The notes: generated from the sequence alone by a model not told the origin. A DNA stretch of 64,000 nt from Euryodendron excelsum (GCA_033060915.1 CM065397.1:34427501-34491500); one strand, 5' to 3'. Positions 45,000 through 57,140 are shown, numbered from the stretch's first letter. Made by a program: numbers and translations.

Positions 45000-47900
45000 C
45001 ACCTAAAAACTAAGAATAATCCGAAGACTACACTTAGGGTTTTGGAAAACAATTTTGAAAATACCACCCCGAGAGAGGGTTTTTAAGAAAAATGGGTTGT
45101 TTCGAAACCTTTAGAAAACATTTAGCCATTTTTGAAAAATAACTCCATTTTTGGTCTTTGAAAATAGTGATCTAGGTTCGGAGGTTAGTTACGTGTAGGG
45201 AAGACAAACTAAGCCATCACCCTACCCCGCCCTTTCGGTACCTACATGTCAATCTACCCTAGATTCACCTATGAGAGTCTTCAACTAACTATAGTTCAAT
45301 CTTATCCACTTTGAAAAAGAATGCTTAAAAAGACATGATGCATGATATGCAAGTGAAAGAAAAAGAAAGTTGAAAAATAGATTTGGAAAGAGATTTGAAA
45401 AGAAAATTTTGATTTGAAAGGAGAGAGAGATAGAAGTTTGAATTTGGAAAAATGATTTTGGAAATTGAAATTGAAGATTAAAAATAGAAATAGATCATGG
45501 AACTGAAAACTTGAAGAAAATTGTAGAAACAGAAATTTTAAAAATGTCGTGAAATTTGAGATTTGAAAAATGTTGTGACCGCACCCATGAGGGTTGCCTA
45601 CGTATCCTTCTGAAGGAATTAGGTCAGTCGTAGTTCGGACAAGAGTCCAGTTGAAAATAGAAGAATTGATTTGGAAGAAAGAGATTGAATTGGAAATTGG
45701 ATTGGAAGATTGAGAGATTGAACCTAGAATAGGAGATTGAAGATTGGAAGTTAGAATTTTGGAATTGAAGAGATTGGATTTTGATTTGAAAGATAGAAAT
45801 ACTAGACTTAGGAAGATAGGATTTAGGAAATACTTGAGATTAAGAAAGATTGGATTTGACTTGGAAAGATTGGATTTAGGAAAGATTCGAATTAAGAAAG
45901 GTCCGATTTAGGAGAGTTTCAAATTAGAAAAGTTTCATTTTTGGAAAGTTTCGAATTAGGAAAGTTTAAACTTTAGAAAAGTTTTAAATATGGAATGTTT
46001 TTGAAATAGGGAAGTTTTGAAAATTGAAAAGTTTAGAAAACAAGGAAGTTTTGAAAATAAGAAAGTTTTGAGAACAAGGAAGTTTTGAGTTTAGAAAGTT
46101 TTGAAATTGGAAAGAGTTGAAGTTTTAAGAAAGTTTAGAATTTAGAAAGATTTGGGTTTAGAAAGATTTAACTTAAGAAAATTTTGAATTTAGAAAGCTT
46201 AGAATTTTAGAAAGATTTGAAATTTAGAAAGTTTAAGATTTATAAAGTTTTAAAGTTTGAGTTTTAGAAAATCTTGAGATTAGGAAATGTTTGAGTTTAG
46301 GAAATATTTGAAAGCTTAGATTTGAAAAGTTAAGATTTGGAAAGGGGTAAAATTAGAAAAAGGTTGAATTAGGAAAGATTTGGAAGTTAAGTTTTAAAAC
46401 TTAGGAAAGAATTTTATGTTCAAGTTTTGGAAACTTAAGATTTTGGAAAGTAGAAGTTTAGGAAGGATTTGAGTTAGGAAAGAGTTGGATTAGAAAAGGA
46501 TTGGATTTTGTTTCTAAAAAGAGAGGTTTTGATTTTGTTTCCAAAAACGGAGGATTGAATCTAGTTTCCTAAATGGAAGATTGGATTTGGTTTCCTAAAG
46601 GGAAGATTTGATTTGGTTTCCTAAAGGGAAGATTGGATTTGATAAGGATTTGGAAAGGGAAGTTTTAGAAACCCTAGATTTGGAATACTATAGTTTTGAC
46701 ATAGAAAAGAGGTTTTTGGAAACCTAATTTTGACGTAGAAACGGGAGTTTTTGGAGTCCTAGGTTTGGGGAAAGATTGAAAATCATGTTTTTGGAAAGAA
46801 AATTAGGGTTTCCTAATTGTGAGTTCTAGGGCTTGATTTGGGCTCTAAAGAGTTTTTGGAAAGTGTGTTTTTTTTTTTTTAAACAAGTTTTTTTGAAAGG
46901 AAATCCTAGAGAGGAGTTTCTAGAAGGAAGATTTTGGAAAGAGAGTTTTTGGAAAGATTTTTGGAAAGAGTTTTTCTAGGAAAGAGACCTAGGGAACATT
47001 TTTAGAAAGTGGATTTTAGGGACAGAGCGTTTTGGAAAGGAGTTTAAAAAGAGAAGTTTTGAAAAATAGATTTTTGGAGGGAGTTTTTGAAAACAACTTT
47101 GGAAAGGAGAGTTTGAGGAAAGTATGTTGAAAAAGAGATTTTTGGGAAGGGATTTTTGAAAAAAGAGTTTTTAGAAAGTATAAAAATGTCTCACTTTCCT
47201 AAAACGATTCTAGCCATAAGAGAGCTACAACCACTTTAAAAAAGTGGTTTTCAAAACAACAAGATTTGAAAATATGGACCATAAAAGTAACTTTTAATGT
47301 AACACTTTCCTAAAACAACCCTAGCCATGAAAATGCTAGAATCACTCTAGGATTGTGATTTTGAAAACAAGTTTTGAGAACGGAGATTTTGATGCAATTT
47401 TGAAAACAAGTTTAATGCAAGCTTTGAAAACGAGTTTGAAAACGATTTTTGGAAGATGCAAGATCATGATATGCACAATGCAATTTTGGGGTCGTGAACA
47501 TACAAGGTTAAGGCTTTACCACATAATCAAGGGGGCCGGACCCACGTGATCTCCGGTTAGACTAGAAGAAAGCCCCCGACACGGTGACTCTCCAATAGTC
47601 CAATCCTACACATGGATCGGGAATCCCTTTTGTTTCAAGCATGCAAAAAAAGGGGGAGGGGGGGGGGAAAGAGATGGGGGATTAAAATAGAGAAAACCTA
47701 AGAAAGCCTACCGTATGTTTCGTTTATTTTGCGCGCCTTGCTTGTCTTCGGTCTTCGTCTTGATCTTCATCTTCAACCTTCAAGGGTTGTCTTCAATCTT
47801 TAAACATCAGATTGGAGCTCTTCAAGTCTTCAAAGGAGGGTTGGAGGCTAGTGTATAAGTGTATGGGGTGTGTACGAGTGTATAGGAGGTTAGGGTTTAG

Positions 47901-48026
47901 TGTATGGTGGCTAGGGTTTGGAAAACCTAAGGAAGCTAGGGTTTAGAGAGTGCACGAGCTCTGTATATCAAAATATATGATTTTTAGACTGAGTTTACAG
48001 ACCCCTTTCACGTTGGAAGAGGCTAT

Positions 48027-48111
48027 GTATTTATAGAGGTTGGACAAACCTAGCGCCTATTGCAGTGGCGTCAGGGCAAAATTGCTCTTGGCGCCACTAG
48101 GAGTGGCGCCA
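48027..48111 (-). promoter_or_regulatory. C 3' LTR core promoter and GGCGCC palindrome
   Basis: TATAAATAC at 48035-48027 on the minus strand. Upstream lies a palindrome TGGCGCCACT/AGTGGCGCCA (48089-48098 and 48102-48111) and a GCAAAATTGC core (48077-48086). Confidence 0.65.
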
Positions 48112-48504
48112 GGCCAATTCTTGGCTTGGTGCCACTACTAGTGGCACCAGCCAGTTAGGAAAGTTTGTAAGTCGAAAAGCAACGTATCTTTGACTAGATT
48201 TGGGCGCCTGTACTTGTGACTACCATGTAATTTTTAGCCTGGTTTCACTAGGAGTGACTTTGGAAAGTCCAGGAAGGAGTTTGGAAGACCGGGAATGACC
48301 CGGAAGGCCGGGAAAGAGCAAGAACACTTAAAATAGTGTCCCGAAGGTATTTGACTTGAAAAGTGAAGATATGATGAGTTAGAAGGGTTGACCGGGTATT
48401 TAGGGACAAAACGGTCAATCGGATCGGGAAGCTGCCGGGACGGACTTGGACTATCCCGGAAGAAGATTTAAGATTTGGAAACATTATTCAGAATGTTCCC
48501 AAAG

Positions 48505-48880
48505 GTTTTCAGTTTGATACCCATAGCTGGTGTGGTCGGAAAAGGTGACCGGCCTACTAGGGGCAAAATGGTCATTTTACACTGGGTTGGCTGGAACTGA
48601 CTCGGAATGATCTAAAAAGGTAGAGAAAGGTTGAGAATACTATAAAAAGCATTCTCGGGAAGTTACCAGTTTGATACCCAGAGCCGGTGTGGTCGGAAAA
48701 AGTGACTGGCCATTAAGGGGCAAAATGGTCATTTTGCACTAGGTTTGCCGGAATTGACCCAGAATGATCCGGAAAGATAAAGGGAGGTTGAGAACACTAC
48801 AAATATCATTCTCGAGAGGTTACCAGTTTGATAGGCAAAGCCAGTGTGGTTCCCGGGGCATTTGGATGCCTAGGGGTAGA
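48505..48880. repeat. 157-bp tandem array in C 3' LTR (3 copies)
   Basis: AGTTTGATACCCA-like starts at 48511, 48668 and 48825 give a 157-bp period; each copy has GCCGGTGTGGT and GGCAAAATGGTCATTTT. Equivalent copies at 60338, 60495 and 60653 in the right LTR. Confidence 0.88.
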
Positions 48881-49109
48881 ATGGTCATCTTGATTGGAAA
48901 GTCTCGAAAAAGGCCTAAGGGGCAGTTTGGTCATTTTTCACTGAAGTGGGCTAGAGGCACTGGTGTTGACGTGGGTTTTAAGTGTTTCCGCCACTCTGAT
49001 GGTGATCGTCGTGACACAGGGGTTTGTTGGCAATTCCCTATGTTGACCTGTTTGTGAGTATTTCTGCTACTCAGACGGTTGTGATGTTTGCGAGTATTTT
49101 CGCTACTCA

Positions 49110-49680
49110 GACCGTCTTGAGGAATAAACTGTCTTGAGAGAGGGATTGGAAAGGGGACATATCGTCTTCGAAAAAACGTGCCTGATTTGGGACCGTCTCA
49201 AGGAATAAACTGTCTCGAGAGAGGGATTGGAAAGGGGACTTATCATCTTCGAAAAGACGTGCCTGATTTGGGACCGTCTCGAGGAATAAACTGTCTTGAG
49301 AGAGGGATTGGAATGGGGACTTATCGTCTTCGAAAAGACGTGCCTGATTTGGGACTGTCTCAAGGAATAAACTGTCTTGAGAGAGGGATTGGAAAAGGGA
49401 CTTACCATCTTCGAAAAGACGTGCCTGATTTGGAACCGTCTCAAGGAATAAACTATCTCGAGAGGGATTGGAAAGGGGACTTATCGTCTTCGAAAAGACG
49501 TGCCTGATTTGGGACCGTCTCGAGGAATAAACTCTCTCTCAAGAGGGATTGGAAAGGGGACTTATCATCTTTGAAAAGGCATGCCTGATTTAGAACCGTC
49601 TCGAGGAATAAACTGTCTCAAGAGAGGGATTGGAAAGGGGTCTTATCGTCTCTGAAAAGACGTGCCTGATTTGGAATAGA
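49110..49680. repeat. 81-bp tandem array in C 3' LTR (7 copies)
   Basis: GGAATAAACT recurs at about 49121, 49202, 49283, 49364, 49445, 49523 and 49607, 81 bp apart (one unit 78, next 84). Most units contain the hairpin CGTCTTCGAAAAGACG and ACTGTCTCGAGAGAG. Because 81 is a multiple of three the array stays open on both strands; it is not a gene. Confidence 0.95.
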
Positions 49681-49922
49681 TTTACTGTCTTGAGGAATCA
49701 ACTGTCTCGAGAGAGGGGTTGGAGTTGGAATTGGAAAAGACAATGCCCTTAAGGGCATTTTGGTCATTTTGCCTCTATTTAGGCCTGGCGAGCCCGTGAA
49801 GCGATGGACAGATAGGATTTTGACTTAGAAAGTTGGTTTCTATTAGAATACGTCTACATTGACTTAAGTACAAGTCTGGACGGAGCATAGATTGCCGAGC
49901 AGTCAAAAATAGGGTGCTTACA

Positions 49923-49942
49923 GCTGCCCCTCTCTTTCTGTC
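49923..49942 (-). other. Polypurine tract of element C
   Basis: Minus strand reads AAAGAGAGGGGCAGC directly before the LTR start at 49922. Together with the PBS at the other end it fixes the orientation of C as minus. Confidence 0.9.
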
Positions 49943-50081
49943 TTTGCTTGTCAAAGACAGAGAACGATAAAAGTAAGAGTCCCATATTGACCGCGAGGCA
50001 GTCGGAGGGATGGACATAGGGAATCTTTCGACAGCGGGGGTAAAAAACGGATAGCGGGCCAAAAAGGCCTTCGAAAATGAA

Positions 50082-50333
50082 TTTTGGCGGGAAAAAGGGC
50101 AAATGCCTATTGCCTCTGCTAGTGGTGCCAAGCTTATAATTAAAACCGGAAAATTTTTAATTCGAATAGCTGTGGCATTTTGGAGAGATTCTGCAAATCT
50201 GAGAGATTCTACGTGAGACTTGACTTGAACCTTGAAGGGGCACTTCTTGGAGACCACGGGTGATTGCCGGAAGGAGACCACGTCGCCGAAAAAGTTGCTG
50301 GAAGAGAAGATTTCGCCGGAGAACTTCTAAAAA
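50082..50333 (+). promoter_or_regulatory. Antisense promoter region and 5' exon in element C
   Basis: TTTTGGCGGGAAAA (50082-50095) is an E2F-type site identical over 12 bases to that in A. About 40 bases on, CTAGTGGTGCCAAGC (50124-50138) copies the promoter-proximal motif of the C LTR, followed by TTATAATTAAAA (50140-50151), a TATA candidate. The downstream stretch GACCACG...TTCGCCGGAG is exon-like and ends at a GTGAGT donor at 50334. Transcription would run on the plus strand, opposite to the element. Confidence 0.5.
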
Positions 50334-51217
50334 GTGAGTTTTCAAATTTTCTTGATTTTGATGTGTAGAACTTCGTTTGAATCATGTGAATAGTGAAAAT
50401 TGATGTTATGATGTATTTTCAACATGATGGTGATATTATTTTCACATTTTTGTGCTTGTTTGATTGAATTTGAGTGACTTTTCATGATTATGTGAAGAGG
50501 GTTTTCCGCAGGAATAAGGGATTTATTCTTACAGGCTTGGGCATTGGGCTTTCTGGTTATATTTTTGTGCAATGTGCCTTAGAAAAACGTGTTTAACAAC
50601 CGTATGAAGTTTCGTGATTTTTTGACAACTCGGTGAATTTTTGATTTTTTGAAAAATAGGAAAATACTTAGAAAAATGAGAAAACTTAAGAAATTGACGG
50701 GATTTTTAGAGTTTAAAATTTGAAAAAGGTAGGAATATTTTTGGAAAACATTTGAAAGAATTTTGAGGAATTTTAGGACATTTTTGAAAACCATTGATTT
50801 ATTTGAAAAATAAAACATGTGTTTGGAGAATTTTGAAAAATTGAAAAGTGTGTACGGGTGCTGATGTTATGTGATTGTGACAATGTGAAGTGTACGCTTT
50901 GTGTTTTGTGTTGATGTCATGGGTGTTGTAGGGGCCATTTTCAAACGAAATTCTGCCAGAATTTTTAGAAATTAGGGAAAGAGTTAGAAAAAGTTTTTTT
51001 TTTTTTTTTAGAAATAAAATTTTTTTGAAGGAAAAAGACAGAAAACCCTTGAGATATGATTTGAAGTTGGAAAATCAAGATGTGCCTGTAGGAAATTTGT
51101 TTTATCATTTGAAATCTTTCATTCATTCTGTTTGTATTAGTTGTTTATTTCACTTTACTATTATTTGAATTGCATGTATGCTATGTTAACGTCTCTTACA
51201 TTGGCTTACCCTTCCAG
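50334..51217 (+). other. Putative 5'UTR intron of the antisense gene in C
   Basis: Donor AAA/GTGAGTTTTC at 50334, acceptor GGCTTACCCTTCCAG ending at 51217; 884 bases, T-rich and without ORFs, typical for a plant intron. The acceptor lies one base before the start codon position, exactly as in element A. Confidence 0.55.
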
Positions 51218-52310
51218 GGTGGCAGACGCGGGTGATGATAATTCTGAGAGGAGGCGCCGCTTGGGGAAGGCGGTTCGGATAGATTCCACTGGTGGCTTTA
51301 GTCGATCTAGAGGTAGTCGACAATCTACCGGACGATCCTCCTCCAATCAGAGTGGGCAGGGGAGTGGGCTACCTGTCGACCCTTTTTCTCCGGTTGAGCA
51401 GGCTTTCGCAGAGGAGATAGACGCCGAGGTTTTCCACTTTTGACTTTTAGGATGGCCAACGCTATTTGGAGTTGACTACAGGTTTGGTATGATAGGTATC
51501 CTCCAGAAGAGTAAGACACTTTTCACTGGTCCTATGGCTTCTCTCCTATTGGTGCAACTTGTTTTTTGGCAGTGGTTCCCCTTTTGGCCACCTGACGCGT
51601 CTTTGTTGGGGAATGTGAGCTTGCCCCTACTCCCCATGAGAATGGATTCCTCCTAGGTCTTCTAGAAGATTTGGCTAACATTATGGGACCTATTTTTCTT
51701 TATGGTTGCATCATAGTTGTGTCGTCTCAGCTCGGATTGCGTGTGTAGTCTTTTCTTCTGATCTCCTGCCCCTAGTTTCCTTATGTCCCAGTAAAACTCT
51801 TGTTCTCACATTCTAAGTTTGTGACGCATAGGAGAGTTTATAAAGGGGATTGACTTACTTCTCAAGATTGGTTCATTTCCCCATGATAGCCCTAGCTTGG
51901 TTTCCCTTGAACTTGTTGATGTTTCCGCGAGGGGATAACTCGGTCGGCCGTTAATTGCGTGTGTTGCTCTCTAGGATTCGTGAAGGACACTCATATACTC
52001 CTATGGTTTTGGGACAGACCTTCGTGAGCCTTACTAGACTCTGGTAGGGGGTCGATGCTCATTGTTGGGGATGTGCTTCGTTATTCCAGCTTTGGGTGAT
52101 CGAACACTTATTCACTACCCCTCCTTCGAAGTTGTTTGATTGGGGATCTCGAGGGTGGGTCATTGCCCCATTCTCTGTTTCTTGTTGGTTATGAAAATCT
52201 GAGCTTTCGGAGGTGTGGGCCAGTACTGGAGATATCTGAAGGGTGGCTTTAGCTCCTTTTTGCGTTTTACCTTGTTCCCTGTTTCTTATTTGAGAAAGAG
52301 GGAAAAACAT
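51218..52310 (+). pseudogene. Element C antisense extra ORF (decayed, truncated)
   Basis: Homologous to the antisense ORF of A. The start codon position is GTG (51219), probably a mutated ATG. DDNSERRRRLGKAVRIDSTG aligns with DDDSERRHCGKALRVEPEKG of A. After a stop near 51441 and a frame change, LQVWYDRYPPEE (about 51476) and ELAPTPHENGFLLGL (about 51610) align with LRAWYESYTKEK and DMTPTPHQYGCLLGL. The homologous part fades after about 52300; the C-terminal acidic tail of A is not seen. It is the only protein remnant I recognise in C. Function unknown. Confidence 0.6.
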
Positions 52311-52369
52311 AGAGTTAGTTTTTGTACAAAAACAGTTTACTTATGCTTGTTCTAAAGATGCAAGGAAAA

Positions 52370-52680
52370 GGGGTGAATGCATGTTATACCCCTTTTTTAT
52401 TTTTATGAATGCACATGGAATAACTATATATATTTTGTGAATGCACAGGTTCATACAGAAATGGAATTTAATGCATGTTATACTCTTTGGATGAATGTAC
52501 ATACAGAAATGGAATTGAATGCAATGTCCCCATTTTTTTGTGATAAATGCACAGATTTATATAAGAATTGAATTAAATGCATGACCTACTTCCTTACGAA
52601 TGAACAGGTTCATACAGGAATACAGTTGGATGCATGAATAAACTACATAAGAATCTAAATGGATATACAGGTTATACATG
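52370..52680. repeat. About 52-bp degenerate tandem array in C
   Basis: Units with GGAATT-AATGCATG recur near 52460, 52511, 52564 and 52618. Low-copy, AT-rich. Confidence 0.7.
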
Positions 52681-53017
52681 TCATGGATGCATCAATACTA
52701 CATGTATATAAGCTATTTACAAAGAATGCCCTAGGATTGCCCCAGGGTCCATACTCTTAAGATTCTGTTTCTTTTCCAAGACTCTGCCCCATTCAGTTTT
52801 GTCCCATTCATATCGGGGTGTGATAGCATTTGCACCATTCTCCAGGGATCTTGCCCTTTTGGTTTGCTATTCTATTCCTACTTTCTACAGGGTCACTGTT
52901 TGGGATTTTTCTGATCTCACTTGGTTTTCTTTCTCAGATCTCCAGAATGCCACCATGGCTCGAGCGACAACTCGCATGCCCTTTGCAGTGCGATAAACAG
53001 CTAAGCCCTCAATCTGA

Positions 53018-53540
53018 GAAGACTTCTTTTAGGACCGTAATGTAGGCTGGGTTTAGGGGTTGTAAGAAACGAAGAGATGTTTAGGCTCAAATACTTTCTT
53101 TTAGTGGGTTGTTTAAACCAAAACCATCTAAGCACACTTTGGAACATGAGATTGCCCTTGCATTCCTCCCCAGTTCTCCTTTCTCACCTCTACCTGTGTT
53201 GGTATTGTTTAGGCTTATTTGGACTAAGCAATTTTCTTTGATCAGAAAGGACTTTATTTTGGACCATAACATAGGCTAGGTTAAGGGGTTTATAAATGAA
53301 AAGGATGTCCAGGCTCAAATTCAATGTTGTTTCCAGTGGGGTTTAGATCCACACCATCCTTAGTCGATCTTCCAGCAGGGTTTCGTCCCCTGATATCCTC
53401 CTCTAGTTTCAGCAACACATCTAGCTCATTTAGATCAAGCAATCCTTTTCAATCGGAGAGGACTTTAACAGGGTCGTAATGTAGGCCACGGTTTCGGGTT
53501 TTTACAAGAAAGGGTAAAGGCTCAAACCTATTACTTCTAC
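53018..53540. repeat. About 220-bp tandem array in C (3 copies)
   Basis: GGACCGTAATGTAGGCT-like starts at 53032, 53261 and 53471, each followed by GGCTCAAAT about 60 bases later. Confidence 0.8.
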
Positions 53541-53824
53541 TTGGTGGCTTTGTTACCTAGGATCACCTTTGAATTTTCTCTTTTACAAGAGGAGTTGACC
53601 TTTCTTATAACTTTTGACTTTCTTAGTTTGACATTTGCCCCTTTTCTTTATTCTCCTTTTTTCTTCTTCTTTTTTTTTTTACTTCCATCTCTCCTATATG
53701 CTTTTCAAGATAGCACAAACATGATTCCTTTTTAGTCTTTTCTTTGATATGCCCCTTTTTTCCTCAAACATTTCTACAACTTCTTTTTCTCAAATCCTTT
53801 CCTTAGCATTTCGATTTAACCTAT

Positions 53825-54420
53825 TGTGGATGGTGATCCCTAGGTTGGGGTGTTTTCTGAAAAGGAAAGGTAACCGGTTCAATAGGTTTGACAAGGGTTG
53901 CTTTTAACTGTATGGGAAATGAAATGAGGGCCTTTCTTCATTCTGAACAAGATTGCTTGATCCATAGAGCCTTCACGTTTCTTCAACTTGATGGTTGATA
54001 ATGTTCTCTGCCAGATCTTTTGATGCCTATCTGCCCCAGTGTGGGGGGATGGTTTCGGATCGGGGTTGACAAAAAATCTTTCGCTTTCTGCGAGGCACTA
54101 GTGGGTTAAGCAAAGGGGAAATTTTTGTGTATGGTAGAAGAAATGAGGGCCTTTCATCACTTCAAATTAAATTGCTTAGTCCATAAAGCCTTTATACAAA
54201 ATTTAGACAATATTCCTAGGGATGATGTGTTTCTGTCAGTGAAACCCCTACATGTTCTATCAAATCAACTATTCTGTGCTTACCCCAATGTGGGGGATGG
54301 TTCTTGGTTTGGGGTATTTGAAAAGAAATTATGTACGACTCTAGTGGGCTGAGCAAAGGGTAGTGTTTATTTGGGATAAATAGAATAAGGGCTTCTCATC
54401 ATTTTGAGTACTCGGCTGCC
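53825..54420. repeat. About 220-240-bp tandem array in C (3 copies)
   Basis: GAAATGAGGGCCTTTC at 53922 and 54141, and AGAATAAGGGCTTCTC at 54382; between them the AGTGTGGGGGATGG-like and GTGGG-TGAGCAAAGGG-like segments repeat. No pol motifs on either strand. Confidence 0.8.
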
Positions 54421-57121
54421 CATCACTTAGCCAGGATATCACGCAAGTGTCACCTCTTCAATAGAATTCGCACCTCTTTGTTGAGATTGTCTTCCTTCTA
54501 TCTCTCACTCTCTCTCTCTCAGTCTCTCAAAGGTTTTAACCCCTTTTAAATGGGTTGCTCAAGCTATCACATCCTTCAAGTCAAGTCTTTACTAAATGGG
54601 AAAGAACCCTTAAACGCAACAATTGTCCATATGAGTATGAGACCAAGGGGATAAATTGGAAACTACCTAGTTTCATTTAAAAACATGATTACATGGCATG
54701 CAGTGTTCATTTAAATAAGATATGTAAGAAATAAAAAGATAAAAAGGAAGCAGACGAATTTTATGAAAATCTCCCTTTTCTTGTGGGCTTTTTGGTGAGA
54801 ACCCTTAATAGGGTTTTGGGACTATGCCAACCTCCTTGGTACTTCATTCGATGGGTGTATCAATGGAGGGTGAGTTCATGACATCCGGAATGCATTTGGA
54901 AGTTAGAGGATTATGTCCTTGCGATGCACGGGGCTGACCAGACTTTACAAATGGTGAAGTCCTCCTCTACATGGATGGTGATTGTCTTGGCGTGGCGTGA
55001 GGGTAGCTGCTTAGGGGTAATGCCTTGCAAATGGATGGTTAGTTATTCTTACTCCTTCGTATAGATTCGGCCTCTTTCTATAGCTGGGCTTATCCTTGCA
55101 TAAGTTTGAATTAGGCACGATGCTAGAGGGGTTTTCATGAGTTCGATTTTGCTCTTTGACCTGCAAAAGAAAAGAAAAACAAAATGTAGTTAGCATGTGG
55201 AGTTGGAGGCTTTAGGTGATGCGTGTCCTATGGAGGTCCCTTCTTTGAAGGAATCCAAGTCTGATGCTAAGTTCGTTTTGGAGGTGGGTTTTGCCCCTAT
55301 TGTGCAATACAATACCTCTTCGGCGTGGGCTGGTTAATGATTCCCTATTTGGGCAATCCTGCCTCCATAGACTGAGAGAGATTTGGGTCTCGCTCAAGAT
55401 ATGATTCTATGCATGCCATGAATCCTTAGGGTTGAAGAACCCTTAGGAGTTTTGGTAGGTTTGATTAATATGAGATTGGATTGCTCATTTCTCTCTACGG
55501 TTGATTGGATGCACAAGAATGAAATGACTCGAATTTCTTGGAACTCTTGTCTCCAAATGGATATAGATGCATGAACAAAATAAAAGTGAACATGTGAGCA
55601 GTATGATAATAATAAGTGAGTGATTTGGAAAACCCCCTTCTTGTTTTGCTTTTGCCTTCAATTCTTTTGGTATTTGGAGATGAGGAGGGGAAGACAGAGA
55701 CAAGAAACAAAAGAGAAGTTAGTGCCTAAATTTGAATATTTCTATGCAATGCATGTCCTAAGGGTGCCCCTACTTAGGAGGGAGACTAAACATGGTGAAT
55801 TGGCTCACTTTTGGAGATAGGGGGCTTGCCCCTGTATGCAGGTACCTTACCGTCAAGTGGGAACCTTCAGCCATCCATGCATTCATCAATTCATTCATTT
55901 GTGAAAAATAAAGAAATACATTTAACTTTGGGTTTAATATACAAAAGAATTTAAATACATTTTAACAGGGGGAAGGGGGAACACTTTCCTTGGGACTTCC
56001 ATTTATCTAGTTTTACAAAGGGAAAACCTAAACTACTCTTGAGTCTTCGGATTCGCCTTCGTTGGATTTGATGTCGAGGAGGTCGCTGAGAGACTTTGCT
56101 GATTGGTTGCCCCTTGTCTTCATGTCAATCCTATCTCCGTGAGCATAGAGGGATTAGGGCCCCTCTTATGGAATGAATTAAGATGTATGCAATGAGTCCT
56201 TAAGGTTACGCGAGAACCCTTAGGGTTTGGGTAGGTTTAATGCAAGGGAGAGTGATCTTGGTGTCACTCTCAATGGGTTGATCATATACATGAGAATGCA
56301 GTGACTTGAGTTACGTGGAACTCTTGTCTTGACATGAAATATGGAATGCATGAAAATGGATGCATAAAGTATAAGGAAAGAAAGTACAATTAAATTATAT
56401 ATGCATGTATGAGCAGTTAGAGAGTCATTATAACGGTAAGAATACAGGTATTATAACAACAGGAATAAGCAGGTATAAATGAAAGTAAGAGCAGTCGCCC
56501 TTTCCTCCGTGATTTTGAAAGTAGTGCTTGTGTCTTAAATCTGGCAGAGGTTCGGCTATGCATTATATCTATATGAGTATGAGCTTGAGGGTTGACTAAT
56601 GCGTCCTAAAAAGGCTCGGTCCCCGAATCTTCAAACCTAGGCCCATTCCCCGAGGTGGTGCCATGATCGGTTGGTGATCCAAACGGGAGAACCATTAAGA
56701 GGCAGTAGGCAAAGAAACTGACACAGCATCTTGCCCACAACCAATATACCGTTCCCCCTTTCTAACTAGAAAGGACATATCAGGGTAATAATGCAAGTAT
56801 GCAGAATGCAGGTGCACATGCAGTGTGTGTGTGATTTTTAAAAGTGGAGGAAAGAGTCCAACAACTCCTGTTCATCACATTCATGCATAGTAATTAATTT
56901 AAAATTTACAGAACAAGCGCACCTACAAAATAAAGATGCAAGAGTTAGTATGCGGATGGCAAACTTAATACAAAATAATATGAATGCATGTTTTTTTTGT
57001 TTGAAAACAATTTTGAAAATTTGGTTTGAAAAATTTAAAGTGAATAGGATTGAACAAGTTAATTGAAGACTCTACACGGGTGAAGGGTAAAGAGACATGA
57101 CTACGGCCTAACCCTCTAAGT
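54421..57121 (-). mobile_element. Element C leader and noncoding internal sequence
   Basis: Reads from the PBS leftwards. Its first 1.4 kb is the counterpart of the A leader. A block of about 180 bp is present twice (near 55425-55600 and 56180-56360, sharing GAACTCTTGTCT and AACCCTTAGG), so the leader contains a direct duplication with a period of about 760 bp. No gag, protease, RT or integrase motifs were found here; short ORFs are chance. Confidence 0.75.
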
Positions 57122-57140
57122 GTCCCCAGTAGAGTCGCCA
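57122..57140 (-). other. Primer binding site of element C
   Basis: Minus strand TGGCGACTCTACTGGGGAC, two bases (GC) after the 5' LTR end at 57143. Same type as the A site; tRNA-Arg primer suspected from what is reported for Ogre. Confidence 0.88.

Larger units (their letters stand above)
44813..49922 (-). mobile_element. Element C 3' LTR (5110 bp, minus strand)
   Basis: On the minus strand it starts at 49922 (TGTAAGCACCCTATTTTTGAC) and ends at 44813 (GGCGCGACA). Same order of blocks as the right LTR: 81-bp array (7 copies), 157-bp array, palindromes and TATA (48035-48027), AT-rich GGAAAG region, stem-loop (44964-44999). Against the right LTR it has about 0.67 kb extra (about 46990-47660) and scattered substitutions; in the first 100 aligned bases I count about 8 differences. 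Confidence 0.93.

Noticed and set aside
49103..49507. Repeat proteins of 27-residue units on both strands (also 60931-61479)
   Set aside because: The 81-bp unit is a multiple of three and lacks stops, so it opens on both strands by chance. It lies in LTR U3 and is a DNA array.
57122..57140. tRNA gene fragment
   Set aside because: Only the 3' complement of a tRNA is present, directly next to the LTR; this is a primer site.
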